DNA of 64,000 nt. It comes from Flectobacillus longus (GTDB lineage: Bacteria; Bacteroidota; Bacteroidia; Cytophagales; Spirosomataceae). Where the stretch lies: the NCBI RefSeq assembly GCF_030056705.1, contig NZ_JASHIC010000015.1, forward strand, positions 62,001 through 126,000. The letters are read 5' to 3'. Numbering within the stretch: position 1 is the stretch's first letter; each line of letters opens with the position of its first letter. The position numbers and the translations under genes were made by a program. Positions 53,174 to 62,968 of the stretch are shown here, piece after piece. The notes below the pieces were generated by a model that was not told the origin of the DNA, did no database searches, and worked only from the letters and a program-made list of their open reading frames with translations.

Positions 53174-54082
53174 ATGATGGATTTTACCCTCTTCAACCCC
53201 ATACGACAATTGGAGGCGATTATTTCAAATATTCAACCTAAAGGAAAATTTTTTCTCCCAAATTTTGATGTTGAAAAAATACCAACCTATCAGCTATTCT
53301 TCGAAATTTCGTCGAAGAGTTTCTGCTTTTGGGTAAAGGATTCAGTAACAACACAAATTATTTGGGTCGAAGAATATTCTCTTTCGTGGTTAGATACCGA
53401 TTCGAGTGTGGTGGATAATATTAGTTTTATTTATTCTTCGCATGAATTTTTGAAATCCATTAAATGGCATTCAATTCATGTTCAGTGCGATTCTCAGTCA
53501 TTTGTGCAAGTTCCCTTACCTTATTTTAGAAAAGAATTTTTGCAAAAATATCTTCAATTGGCTAAAGGTCAGTTGATTAGTAATTCAGAGCAGATTCTTT
53601 CTCAAATAGATGAAGCCTTTGGGTTAGTACATGTTTTTAGTGTAGAAACGGAATTATTAAATTGGTTTTCACAGACTTACCCGCTTGTTGAGATTCAATA
53701 TATCCCTGTTTGTCAAATTATACTTGAAGTGGCAAAAGCCGAGTCTCGTCTCGACCCTGCCATATATATCTATGTCAAGGAAGACGCTATAAATGTAGTT
53801 GTGACCAATAATGGAAAATTGCAGTTGTGTAATAGATTTCCGACAAGGTCTACCAATGATGCGCTTTTCTATATTTTGGCTACATTGAGCGAGTTATCTA
53901 TAAGTCCTGAAAAAGCTGTTGTAAAATTATTTGGAGAATTAGGTGCTGATGGTCAATTGCTTGCGACGCTTTCCGAATATGTTACCAATGTTGAACTAGG
54001 TGATTTTCAGACAGTAAGAGTATGGGAAGAGGGACAGATTCCGAAAAATTATATCGGAATGAAAGATTGTATTACTGCCTAG
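53174..54082 (+). CDS. DUF3822-family protein
   Basis: 302 residues, no signal peptide. The family pattern of DUF3822 is recognisable: an actin-like ATPase-derived fold with SIHVQCDSQSFVQVPLPYFR early, FGLVHVFSVETELLNWFSQTYP, and PAIYIYVKEDAINVVVTNNGKLQLCNRFPTRST with DALFYILATLSEL near the end. In Bacteroidota it commonly precedes rsmD and coaD. Here coaD follows directly, 160 bp after, with a repeat copy between; rsmD is not found in between. Biochemical role unknown. Confidence 0.82.
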   Translation: MMDFTLFNPIRQLEAIISNIQPKGKFFLPNFDVEKIPTYQLFFEISSKSFCFWVKDSVTTQIIWVEEYSLSWLDTDSSVVDNISFIYSSHEFLKSIKWHSIHVQCDSQSFVQVPLPYFRKEFLQKYLQLAKGQLISNSEQILSQIDEAFGLVHVFSVETELLNWFSQTYPLVEIQYIPVCQIILEVAKAESRLDPAIYIYVKEDAINVVVTNNGKLQLCNRFPTRSTNDALFYILATLSELSISPEKAVVKLFGELGADGQLLATLSEYVTNVELGDFQTVRVWEEGQIPKNYIGMKDCITA

Positions 54083-54164
54083 TTCGAGATTTACTTTTGA
54101 ACTAGGAAGCTATGGCTTTGGTAGGAATTAGGTGAGAAAATCTATCCTTTTATAAAAAGCACTT

Positions 54165-54215
54165 TTAAGCTTACGGCATAAGGCCTATAGCTTATTGCAG
54201 GTATAATTAAGTCAT
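54165..54215 (+). repeat. Dispersed repeat A, short copy
   Basis: TTAAGCTTACGGCATAAGGC and CTATAGCTTATTGCAGGTATA repeat the core block of the family, immediately before coaD. Confidence 0.5.
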
Positions 54216-54242
54216 TTCACTGTGAATAAAACTTGAGAAAAA

Positions 54243-54698
54243 GTGAATAAAAAAATTGCGTTCTTCCCTGGGTCATTTGATCCATTCACCAAAGGGCATG
54301 AGGATATTGTGCTAAGAGCTTTGGAGATTTTTGATGAGGTGATTGTCGGTATTGGACACAATACGAACAAAAATCGCTATTTCTCCATCGAAAAAATGAC
54401 AGTATGGATTGAGCAAACTTTTGTAGGAAAACCAGTCAGGGTAGTGGCTTACAATAATTTGACTGCTACTATAGCACAGGAAATGAATGCTAATTTTCTG
54501 CTTAGAGGGCTAAGAAATACGACTGATTTTGAATACGAAAACTCCATTTCTCAAGTAAACCGTTATTTGGTAAAAGGATTGGAAACAGTGTTCTTGATAA
54601 CGTCTCCACATCTGGCTCCTATTAGTTCGACTATCATCAGAGATTTACATCGTTATGGTACAAATGTAGATGAGTTTTTACCTTATAAATTGGAATAA
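54243..54698 (+). CDS. coaD: Phosphopantetheine adenylyltransferase (CoA biosynthesis)
   Basis: 151 residues, standard length. It adenylylates 4'-phosphopantetheine to dephospho-CoA with ATP. The nucleotidyltransferase signature T-K-G-H is at residues 16-19 in FPGSFDPFTKGHEDIV; NFLLRGLRN and PISSTIIRDLHRYG (ISSTxxR) match CoaD. The start is a GTG: an in-frame TGA six bases upstream rules out any earlier start, and the conserved N-terminus begins right there. It follows DUF3822 by 160 bp. Essential housekeeping gene. Confidence 0.95.
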   Translation: MNKKIAFFPGSFDPFTKGHEDIVLRALEIFDEVIVGIGHNTNKNRYFSIEKMTVWIEQTFVGKPVRVVAYNNLTATIAQEMNANFLLRGLRNTTDFEYENSISQVNRYLVKGLETVFLITSPHLAPISSTIIRDLHRYGTNVDEFLPYKLE

Positions 54699-54776
54699 AT
54701 CCTTGCGGAGCTATTGTATGAAAGGATGTATAAATGTTTGCTATCGCAATATGTTTGTTTTATAGAATTTTGTTTG

Positions 54777-54808
54777 GAGCCGTTGTATGCAACGGCTCTA
54801 CGTGTTTT
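54777..54808. terminator. Hairpin between coaD and the sensor-regulator gene
   Basis: GAGCCGTTG (54777-54785), loop TATG, CAACGGCTC (54790-54798), then TACGTGTTTTT. It lies between convergent genes. The upstream GCGGAGCTATTGTATGAAAG (54705 on) is a degraded relative. Confidence 0.65.
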
Positions 54809-54821
54809 TGGGGATTTACTG

Positions 54822-57695
54822 TTAGATTTTCATCATAAACTCTCCTAGATTTATCTCTGTATCTAATTCCATTTTTTTACGTAAACGATAGCGTTTTAGC
54901 TCTACGCTTCGATTGGTGATATTAAACAATTGCGCTATTTCTTTACTCGAAAGATTCATCCGTAAATAGGCAGCCAATTTTAAATCACTTGGGGTAAGAT
55001 TTGGATAGAGCTCAATCAGTTTTTTCAAAAATTCTTCATGGACTTTATTAAAATTTGATTCGAACACCTGCCAATCTTGTTCAGACGAAATATTGCTGTC
55101 AATCAAATTCATAATTTGTCGATACGCTTGATTGCCAACATTGCGCCCCGATTCTTTTTTGAGGTTGTCGACCTCCTGTTTTATATCCAAAAGCAATTCA
55201 TTTTTCTTAATCAAAGTCATCGTTGAGTTGGCAAGTTCTTCTGATTTTCTAATTACATCTTGTTCTAATTGCTCGTTTCGCAAGCGAATGATTTCCTGCT
55301 CGCTTAGTTCAGCTTGTCTGCGAAGGCGACGCTCTAATTTACGGCGCTCTTTTAGTTGTTTTAATCGAAATTTACGGTCCTGATAACGATAGAATAGGAG
55401 ATTAATGCCTATAAAAATGGCAGTGTACAAACCTTTACTCCAAGCGTTCCAATACCAAGGTGGCAAAATCGTAATACTGATGATATTTTCTTCAGCATTC
55501 TGATTAGATTTTAGGTGAAAAATGTACGAGCCAGGTTGGAGATTACTAAACTCTTTCATGGATATTAGTTGGTATGGTGACCATGATTTCATACCATTTT
55601 CCAACCAATAACTATATTTTGTTTTCGGACTAATACTTGTCGTACTAAAAATAATACTCAAGCTATTTTCATCATAGTCAAGCGTAATTTCTTGATTATG
55701 AGGAGGAAATCTATACAAATATGCTGTACTGTCATCTACAACAGACACACTACGAATAAAAGGTTTGATACTGTTAGAAGTTTGTTTATCAAGAATTTGA
55801 GCAGAAGGTAGCATCACAAATCCATCTTCAGTACAGACTAATACTTCACCAGAATTGATTTTTACTACATTCTCGTATATATCCACCCAACGGTTATTAG
55901 GAATGGGAACATCAATGGGTTTTTGTCCCACTTTAGCATAGCTCAAAGAACCGTCTTTACGTAGGACATACAATTCGTCAGCCGAAATGGGGAAAATCTT
56001 ATGGATGACTTCTCCAAAAAGCCACTTTTGTAAGTCTTCATCCAACTGAAATTGTCTGGTATCGTTCTGATATGACTTGATTCCTTTGGAGCTAGTGATG
56101 AGTATCTTATTTTGGAAAAAGCGAAGATTAATGGTACTGTTTCTAAACTCTTCTCCTTCGAAAGGTTGATTGGAAATGATTTTCTTGAAGCTTGTATCCA
56201 ATTTAATTCGATTAATACCTGTTGATGGACGATAAACCCATAAATAGCCATTGTTATCCTCTTCAACTTGAGTAAATGACCCTCCAAGATTTTCGAGCGT
56301 GTGGTCGAATATCCAAGAACCATTTGCTTGTTTTTTGTAAAAACATAGTCTTGTATAGGTTCCTTGAACCAACCAATTGGGGTTACTTTTTAGTTTTTTG
56401 ATGGTCCACCCTCCTGTAATATCCGAAATGAGTCGAGCTTGATTTTTTTCAATTAGCAATGTTCCATTATTATGCCCACAAAAAAGCTGCTGGTCTATCA
56501 CCGCCAAATCCCATACTTGTCCCTGAGTTTTAGGCACTAGTTTAAAAGGTGTACTGGAATTAATGGGTTTGCAATATACTCCTTGGTTAGTACCAACGTA
56601 AAGCCAACCATTTAGTGATTCAATGTCATAAACGGTTCCCAAATACCCATCCAAATCTCTAAAATAGCTCAATGGTGAGCTTAGCATCAGCAAATCGATA
56701 CCTTTGTCGAGTCCAACCCAAACATTGTGAACTTTGTCTTCGTACAGCGAAAGCACTGTATTATTTTGCAAGCCTTGTCGTTGGTTGATATGGCGGAGAA
56801 TTTTACCATTAGCATCAGTCAAAACGATGCCATTCAAAAGTGTCCCAAATAAGTATTGACCATCATGGAGTTTGATAGCACGGTTTAGTCGATAAAGTTG
56901 AAAAAACTCATTGGTTTGGGTATTCAGGGGCTTAACAGATGTACCGTTGTGAACAAACAAACCATTATTGGTACAGACCAACAAGGAATTTCCTTCAAAA
57001 GGTAAAATCACATCTATGACTTCGCGACTTAATTTTTCTCCCTCAGGCAATAGCTTAAATTGATTGTTTACGATTTCGAATAAGCCTTTATTGATAACAT
57101 CTACAAATAATCGATGGTGTACCTCATGCACAAATAAGATTGTTCCAGGATTTTTAAGCTTTGTTACTTTTCCATTTTTGTAGAAATATAAAAAGGCAAA
57201 TGACTGAAACAATACCCCTTCTTGATAAGGAATAATATGCCAGATTTCCTCACGAGCAAACTCCTTATCATGAATCAAGTGTGTTAGAGAATGATAGGCT
57301 AAAACTCCATGCTCGTTGGCTTCCCAATAGCCAAAGCTTGCCATGCCTCCTGTGTATATTTTACCCGAGCCATCCGCAGTTACAGCCCTTACAATTTGTT
57401 TACGGGGAAGCTCAAATGTTTTCCAGTTACTGCCATCATATTCCAACATTCCTTTGGAGTTAGCAAAATACATAAAGCCTGTAAGTGGGTCTTGGGTAGC
57501 ATCCCAATTCTGATAATGGGCACCATATTGTTGTTTGTTGAAATTGATAATTTCTGGTGTACCAATATTACTGATACTATTGCCGCCAAAAGCCTGACCC
57601 CAGATAAGAGTGCTTCCAGTAAGAAGAAAAGTAAATAAAGCAAGAAGTGTTTTCCTACAAAACAAGTTTGTTAATTCCAAAGTCGCTCCAATCAT
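54822..57695 (-). CDS. Membrane sensor with two-component-regulator propellers and LuxR-type HTH
   Basis: 957 residues. N-terminal signal/anchor (LFCRKTLLALFTFLLTGSTL), periplasmic beta-propeller sensor (NWDATQDPLTGFMYFANSKG, GKIYTGGMASFGYWE, VLSLYEDKVHNVWVGLDKGI), a Y_Y_Y-type Ig domain (TKYSYWLENGMKSWSPYQLI), one membrane helix near 755-780 (WSKGLYTAIFIGINLLFYRY), a coiled coil (RKLERRLRRQAELSEQEI...) and a C-terminal LuxR-like HTH (LTPSDLKLAAYLRMNLSSKE, IAQLFNITNRSVELKRYRL). It has no kinase or receiver domains, so signal passes directly to the DNA-binding part. It is divergent from the GH144 gene and the SusC/SusD pair and likely controls them. Confidence 0.88.
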   Translation of the reverse strand: MIGATLELTNLFCRKTLLALFTFLLTGSTLIWGQAFGGNSISNIGTPEIINFNKQQYGAHYQNWDATQDPLTGFMYFANSKGMLEYDGSNWKTFELPRKQIVRAVTADGSGKIYTGGMASFGYWEANEHGVLAYHSLTHLIHDKEFAREEIWHIIPYQEGVLFQSFAFLYFYKNGKVTKLKNPGTILFVHEVHHRLFVDVINKGLFEIVNNQFKLLPEGEKLSREVIDVILPFEGNSLLVCTNNGLFVHNGTSVKPLNTQTNEFFQLYRLNRAIKLHDGQYLFGTLLNGIVLTDANGKILRHINQRQGLQNNTVLSLYEDKVHNVWVGLDKGIDLLMLSSPLSYFRDLDGYLGTVYDIESLNGWLYVGTNQGVYCKPINSSTPFKLVPKTQGQVWDLAVIDQQLFCGHNNGTLLIEKNQARLISDITGGWTIKKLKSNPNWLVQGTYTRLCFYKKQANGSWIFDHTLENLGGSFTQVEEDNNGYLWVYRPSTGINRIKLDTSFKKIISNQPFEGEEFRNSTINLRFFQNKILITSSKGIKSYQNDTRQFQLDEDLQKWLFGEVIHKIFPISADELYVLRKDGSLSYAKVGQKPIDVPIPNNRWVDIYENVVKINSGEVLVCTEDGFVMLPSAQILDKQTSNSIKPFIRSVSVVDDSTAYLYRFPPHNQEITLDYDENSLSIIFSTTSISPKTKYSYWLENGMKSWSPYQLISMKEFSNLQPGSYIFHLKSNQNAEENIISITILPPWYWNAWSKGLYTAIFIGINLLFYRYQDRKFRLKQLKERRKLERRLRRQAELSEQEIIRLRNEQLEQDVIRKSEELANSTMTLIKKNELLLDIKQEVDNLKKESGRNVGNQAYRQIMNLIDSNISSEQDWQVFESNFNKVHEEFLKKLIELYPNLTPSDLKLAAYLRMNLSSKEIAQLFNITNRSVELKRYRLRKKMELDTEINLGEFMMKI

Positions 57696-57803
57696 CCTAA
57701 AATTGTGTATGACGTAGTTAAAATATGCCTAAACAGTGAAAAAAAAGGGTTTTGATGTAGTAATGATGTACCCCAAAATTAGGAATGAGGTTGTTTTTAA
57801 ATC

Positions 57804-57811
57804 TACATTTG
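57804..57811 (+). promoter_or_regulatory. Candidate -7 box TACATTTG for GH144
   Basis: Fits TAnnTTTG, 120 bp upstream of the ATG at 57932 in the divergent region shared with the sensor gene. A TTG lies 10 bases before, too near for a normal spacer. Confidence 0.4.
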
Positions 57812-57931
57812 CCATGTCAAATTTAAAGTTTTTATAAAAAAAATAACAATTCTTTCTTAAAGTATTATCATAAAAGATTTTGAGTGTTGATAACGCTTCA
57901 AGAAAAAACTATCCCAAATCGACTGATTAAA

Positions 57932-59524
57932 ATGAAGAAAGCGACTATGGCTTTGGGACTTGCACTGGGAATGATGCAGTCTGGGTGGGCACAACAAAAG
58001 ATAGAAACACCAGCTAAACTGGTAAAGCTCAATGAGAAATATGAGTATATAGAAACAGTACAAAAAGCTACATTTCAGTATTTCTGGGATTTTGCTCATC
58101 CTATTTCTGGCATGGCTCCCGAGCGTACTGCAACTCCCAATATTGTTACTTCAGGTGGTACAGGCTTTGGTATTATGAGCATTGTGGCCGCTGTTCATAG
58201 AGGTTGGATTTCGAGAGAGGACGCCGTAAAGCATCTTCAGAAGATGACGAATTTCTTAGGTAAAACAGATAGATTTCATGGTGCATGGTCGCACTGGTTA
58301 GATGGTCGTACAGGCAAAATGGTACCCTTTGGCGAAAAAGATAATGGGGGCGATTTGGTAGAGACTGCCTATTTGGTCAATGGACTTTTGGTAGCTAGAG
58401 AATACTTTGACGCAGGAACACCAGCCGAAAAAAACTTAAGAGATACCATTACCAAATTATGGGAAAGTGTAGAATGGGACTGGTATGCTTCAAGAGGCGA
58501 CGGGCATTTGTATTGGCACTGGTCACCACAATATAACTGGGACATGAATATGCCAATCAGAGGTTATAATGAGTGTTTGATTACTTACGTGTTGGCATTA
58601 GGTTCTCCAACACATGCTATCAAACCAGAGGTGTATCAAAACACTTGGAAGAAAAGTGATTTTTATGAAAATGGTAAAGACTATTTAGGATATAAACTAA
58701 CAGTTGGCTTTCCGTACGGAGGCTCGTTATTTTTTGCCCATTATTCATACCTAAGTCTTGACCCACGTTTGATGCAAGATGAGAAAACAAACTACTGGCA
58801 ACATAATCAAGCTCAAACACTCATCAATTATAAGCATTGTGTAAACGAGGCACCAAAAGAGTTTGGTTATTCGACAGACAACTGGGGATTGACAGCAAGT
58901 GATGATTATAATTTTTATGATGCTCACTCCCCAACCAATGATAATGGGACAATAAGTCCAACGGCAGCGATTTCATCTTTTCCATATACACCATTTGAGT
59001 CATATCAAGCTATGCGCTATATGTATTTGAAAAAAGGGGCAACTCTTTTTGGAAAATATGGGTTTTATGATGCCTTCAATGCCACTAAAAATTGGTATTC
59101 TAACCAGTATCTGGCGATTGATCAAGGACCAATGGTGGTGATGATTGAAAACTATCGTTCGGGCTTGCTTTGGAAGCTTGGAGAGAATATCAAAGAACTC
59201 CAAACAGGTTTGAAGAAAATGGGCATTAATAAACCTGAATATCCGACTGGTTTCTACATGTATCAGCCAGACCCTGAAACCCAAGATGTTAACCTGACCA
59301 AACACCCAGATTCTGATGATTTTGTTTTGGATTTTGCGGTGAAAGGTTCAGAACCTGTCGAAGTATTTATTACCGACAAAAATGCTAATAAACAAGTTTT
59401 GGTGGCATCTACAGCGACGCTGAAAGGTATGCAGCAAGTACATTTCAAAGCAAAATATGGCTCTTACAAAGCAAGTATTTTGCAAGGGCAGAAAGAAGTT
59501 TCAGTGCAAATCCATTTGAAATAA
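57932..59524 (+). CDS. GH144-like endo-beta-1,2-glucanase
   Basis: 530 residues from the ATG at 57932, where a signal peptide begins (MKKATMALGLALGMMQSGWA, cleaved near AQ); the frame is open to 57884 but the added residues do not fit. The (alpha/alpha)6 glucoamylase-like domain is clear: FQYFWDFAHPISGMAPERTA, VTSGGTGFGIMSIVAAVHRG, WSHWLDGRTGKMVPF, NGGDLVETAYLVNGLL, GHLYWHWSPQYNWDMNMPI, LLFFAHYS-type GGSLFFAHYSYLS, NWGLTASDD and TISPTAAISSFPYTPFES. These are the GH144 marks (family of endo-beta-1,2-glucanases such as Cpin_6279). It would cleave linear or cyclic beta-1,2-glucan. The SusC/SusD pair follows. Confidence 0.82.
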   Translation: MKKATMALGLALGMMQSGWAQQKIETPAKLVKLNEKYEYIETVQKATFQYFWDFAHPISGMAPERTATPNIVTSGGTGFGIMSIVAAVHRGWISREDAVKHLQKMTNFLGKTDRFHGAWSHWLDGRTGKMVPFGEKDNGGDLVETAYLVNGLLVAREYFDAGTPAEKNLRDTITKLWESVEWDWYASRGDGHLYWHWSPQYNWDMNMPIRGYNECLITYVLALGSPTHAIKPEVYQNTWKKSDFYENGKDYLGYKLTVGFPYGGSLFFAHYSYLSLDPRLMQDEKTNYWQHNQAQTLINYKHCVNEAPKEFGYSTDNWGLTASDDYNFYDAHSPTNDNGTISPTAAISSFPYTPFESYQAMRYMYLKKGATLFGKYGFYDAFNATKNWYSNQYLAIDQGPMVVMIENYRSGLLWKLGENIKELQTGLKKMGINKPEYPTGFYMYQPDPETQDVNLTKHPDSDDFVLDFAVKGSEPVEVFITDKNANKQVLVASTATLKGMQQVHFKAKYGSYKASILQGQKEVSVQIHLK

Positions 59525-59693
59525 GTAATTGTGTAAAGTTATCAGTAATCAGTTGTGGATATAAAATATCGATTTTTAAAAATTTACATTCACAATTTAT
59601 CACTCGCAATTCAGCATTAATACTTAATTCCCGTATGGAGGGAAAGACACTCTTTTCTGACCCTCTATGCAATTTATAAAACCGAGCGTAGGG

Positions 59694-59701
59694 TAAGTTT
59701 G
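59694..59701 (+). promoter_or_regulatory. Candidate -7 box TAAGTTTG for SusC
   Basis: Fits TAnnTTTG 81 bp upstream of the SusC ATG at 59782, after GH144; suggests SusC/SusD can be transcribed on their own. Confidence 0.4.
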
Positions 59702-59781
59702 GGTAAAATCAAGAACCATTATTAAATCACCTGTTGCCTTACCTCAATGCTTAGTGCTTACATTTCTAATTAGCAAAACGT

Positions 59782-62700
59782 ATGAAACAAAAACCATTTA
59801 CTTTTCTATCTAAAAAGGGGTATGTACAACCAATTACCCAAATTTTTAGATATGCTTGCTTGGCGACGATGGTCGCAGGGCCAATATTTTCGGAAGCGAA
59901 AGTGTTGCCAAGATATGTGCAGTCAGTGGCAGATACCAAAGTGACTGGTAAAGTAACCGATGCCAAAGGCGAGCCAATCCCTGGTGTGGCGGTTCGTGTA
60001 AAAGGAACCAATAAAGGAGCAAATACCGACGTAAATGGTAATTTCTCTTTATCTACAGCTGATAATGCAGTTTTAGTGATTTCATCTGTTGGTTACGAAA
60101 CTCAGGAAGTGCCAGTAAACGGCAGAAGTAGTCTCAATATTACCCTTCAAAATTCTTCAAAAGAATTGGATGAGGTAGTATTTGTAGGTTATGGTACTCA
60201 GCGCAAAATGGATGTGACTGGAGCGGTTGTATCGGTAAAAGGTGAAGAAATTTCAAAACAAGCTTCAGTAAATGCCGTGAGTTCTTTGCAGGGTAAAGTG
60301 GCTGGTGTACAAATCAGTAATTCTGGTGCGCCTGGTGCTTCTCCACAAATTCGTATTCGTGGTTTGGGTACGGTTTATGGTAATCCTAACCCTTTGTATG
60401 TTGTGGATGGAGTTTGGTTTGACGATATTTCTTTCCTAAACCCAGCAGATATTGAGTCGATGAACGTATTGAAAGATGCTTCAGCGCAATCTATCTACGG
60501 TATTCGTGCGGCGAATGGTGTGATTTTGATTACCACTAAAAAAGGAAAAGCTGAACAAACAACTATTACTTATAATGCTTCTTATGGTGTTCAACGTGTG
60601 AGCAACCAATTAGAAATGGCGAATGCCAATGAGTTTGCAACCATGGTAAATGAGTTGTCTACTATCAATGGTGGTAGCCAAGTGCTTGATCCAACTAAGT
60701 TTAGCAAAGGTACTGACTGGTATCGTGTTGGTTTAAGAAGTGCTCCTGTAACCAACCACCAAATTTCATTAGCAGGTGGTTCAGAGAAATCAACTTATAA
60801 TTTCTCTTTGGGTTATTTGAATCAAGCAGGTTTGGTTGAAGGTAATAACTTTGACCGTTATACTGCTCGCTTACAGAATGATTATCAATTGTTTAAGCAC
60901 TTGAAAGTAGGATATTCGGTAACAGGTGCAGCAAGTACTTCAAAAGATGCTCCTCCAGCAATTTTCAGACAATTGTACTCAGCTGCTCCAGTAGTGCCAG
61001 TATATTATGCTGACGGTACTTATGGCGATCCAAGTGATTATAACTTGGGTGATGGTGCAAACTATAACCCTCAAGCTACTTTAGATTTTTATAACCAAAA
61101 AACAACTAACTATCGCTTGACAGGTAACGTATTTGCCGATTTGAATTTTGCTAAACACTTTACTTTCCATACAAGTATTGGGGGGGAATTTAGACAAACA
61201 GAAGTACGTAACTACACACCAGTATTTGTAGCAACTTTGAGACAACGTACAACAGTAAGTACCTTGAACTTAGGTAGAGCTGAAAACCGCAACTGGATTT
61301 TGGAAAATACCTTGAGTTATGAAAATACCTTCAACAAAGACCATAATGTTAGAATTTTGGTAGGTCAGTCGGCACAAAGCTACCGTTCTTATGGTATCAA
61401 TGCTTCAGCGCAAAATGTACCTAATACTTCTGAAGGTGATTTGTATTTAACATTAGGAAATGTTGACGGTCGTCAGATTAGTGATTATGGTGATTTGAGT
61501 ACGATTGCTTCCTATTTTGGTCGTGTGAACTATGCTTTCAAAAACCGTTATATGGTGAATGCATCCTTGCGTGCCGATGGTTCTTCGAAATTTGCTGGTA
61601 ATAACCGTTGGGGATATTTCCCATCAGTAGGTTTGGGTTGGGTAGTTTCTGAAGAAGATTTCATGAAAGACCAAAAAATCTTTGACAATTTGAAATTCAG
61701 AGCAAGCTGGGGTAAAGTAGGTAACGCTTCTGTTCCTGCCAACGTATCAGTATTACGTGTAAATCAGGCGGCAAACTTAACGGCAATTTTTGGTGATCAA
61801 ATTTATACAGGTGCAAGTATTAACTCGGTAGTGCCTCCAACAACCTATTGGGAGAGAAGTGTGGGTACTGATATTGGTGTAGAAATGGCTTTCTTGAAAA
61901 ACAAATTGACTTTCGAAGCGGATTATTATAGTAGAAAAACAGAAATGGCGATTTTTGATATTCCAATTCCTTCTTCTATTGGTACTGGTTCTAGTACAAT
62001 TACAGGTAACCAAGCCGATATTCAAAACAGAGGATATGAGTTTGTGTTGAACTACAGAAATACGATTTCAAAAGATCTTTCTTTCTCAATTGGTGGTAAC
62101 ATTGGTATCAACGACAACAAAGTTTTGCGTGTAGTAACAGGTGCTAACCCTATCTACTCAGGTGGTGCAGCGTCAACGGGTGGTGCTTTGGCAACTCGTA
62201 CCATCGAAGGGCAGCCTATTGGTCAGTTCTTTGGTTATATCGTAGATGGTATTTTCCAAAATACGGCTGAAGTAGCTGCTTCTGCTCAGAAAAATGCTAA
62301 ACCAGGCGATTTCAAATACCGTGATATTAGTGGTCCAGATGGAAAGCCTGACGGTGTTATCTCTGACTTAGACCGTGCTCCACTAGGTAATCCAAATCCT
62401 AAATTCAGCTATGGTATTAATACTAGCTGGAATTACAAACAATTTGACTTGATGTTAGACTTTCAAGGCGTTGCTGGTGTAGATATTTACAATGCCAACC
62501 TTGGCTTGCGTTATGGTAACGAAAACTTTACCAAAGATTTCTACAACAACCGTTGGCATGGAGAAGGTACTTCCAATACTTATCCTTCAGTAAATATCGG
62601 TGGTGGTGATAACTATCGTCCAAACTCTTTCTTCGTAGAAAGTGGTGCTTACTTCCGTGTTCGTAATATTCAGTTGGGCTACTCTTTGCCAAGTACTATT

Positions 62701-62919
62701 ACAGACAAATTACACATCAAAAAATTGCGTGTATTCGCTAATGCACAGAATGCTTTGAACTTCTTTAAATATAGAGGTTTTACACCTGAAGTTACAGGTG
62801 CTTACAACAGCAGTGGCGCAGCTACAAGTGGTACAAGTGCAACAATCAATGCAGGTATTGATAACAACGTGTATCCGATGTATGCTACCTACAACTTTGG
62901 TTTAAATGTTACTTTCTAA
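59782..62919 (+). CDS. SusC/RagA-family TonB-linked outer-membrane transporter
   Basis: 1045 residues: signal region, carboxypeptidase-like domain (VTGKVTDAKGEPIPGVAVRV, about 53-135), the SusC motif ELDEVVFVGYGTQRKMDVTG, plug domain (SLQGKVAGVQISNSGAPGAS, YVVDGVWFDDISFLNP, DASAQSIYGIRAANGVILIT) and a TonB-dependent barrel ending GLNVTF. It imports glycan fragments bound by the lipoprotein SusD encoded 50 bp downstream. With GH144 upstream the fragments are likely beta-1,2-linked gluco-oligosaccharides. Seven Gs (61180-61186) code for Gly-Gly inside the barrel. Confidence 0.94.
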   Translation: MKQKPFTFLSKKGYVQPITQIFRYACLATMVAGPIFSEAKVLPRYVQSVADTKVTGKVTDAKGEPIPGVAVRVKGTNKGANTDVNGNFSLSTADNAVLVISSVGYETQEVPVNGRSSLNITLQNSSKELDEVVFVGYGTQRKMDVTGAVVSVKGEEISKQASVNAVSSLQGKVAGVQISNSGAPGASPQIRIRGLGTVYGNPNPLYVVDGVWFDDISFLNPADIESMNVLKDASAQSIYGIRAANGVILITTKKGKAEQTTITYNASYGVQRVSNQLEMANANEFATMVNELSTINGGSQVLDPTKFSKGTDWYRVGLRSAPVTNHQISLAGGSEKSTYNFSLGYLNQAGLVEGNNFDRYTARLQNDYQLFKHLKVGYSVTGAASTSKDAPPAIFRQLYSAAPVVPVYYADGTYGDPSDYNLGDGANYNPQATLDFYNQKTTNYRLTGNVFADLNFAKHFTFHTSIGGEFRQTEVRNYTPVFVATLRQRTTVSTLNLGRAENRNWILENTLSYENTFNKDHNVRILVGQSAQSYRSYGINASAQNVPNTSEGDLYLTLGNVDGRQISDYGDLSTIASYFGRVNYAFKNRYMVNASLRADGSSKFAGNNRWGYFPSVGLGWVVSEEDFMKDQKIFDNLKFRASWGKVGNASVPANVSVLRVNQAANLTAIFGDQIYTGASINSVVPPTTYWERSVGTDIGVEMAFLKNKLTFEADYYSRKTEMAIFDIPIPSSIGTGSSTITGNQADIQNRGYEFVLNYRNTISKDLSFSIGGNIGINDNKVLRVVTGANPIYSGGAASTGGALATRTIEGQPIGQFFGYIVDGIFQNTAEVAASAQKNAKPGDFKYRDISGPDGKPDGVISDLDRAPLGNPNPKFSYGINTSWNYKQFDLMLDFQGVAGVDIYNANLGLRYGNENFTKDFYNNRWHGEGTSNTYPSVNIGGGDNYRPNSFFVESGAYFRVRNIQLGYSLPSTITDKLHIKKLRVFANAQNALNFFKYRGFTPEVTGAYNSSGAATSGTSATINAGIDNNVYPMYATYNFGLNVTF

Positions 62920-62968
62920 TCATTCCAACTTATAATAGAATTTTTAGAAACTGAAAAGAGAAAGAATT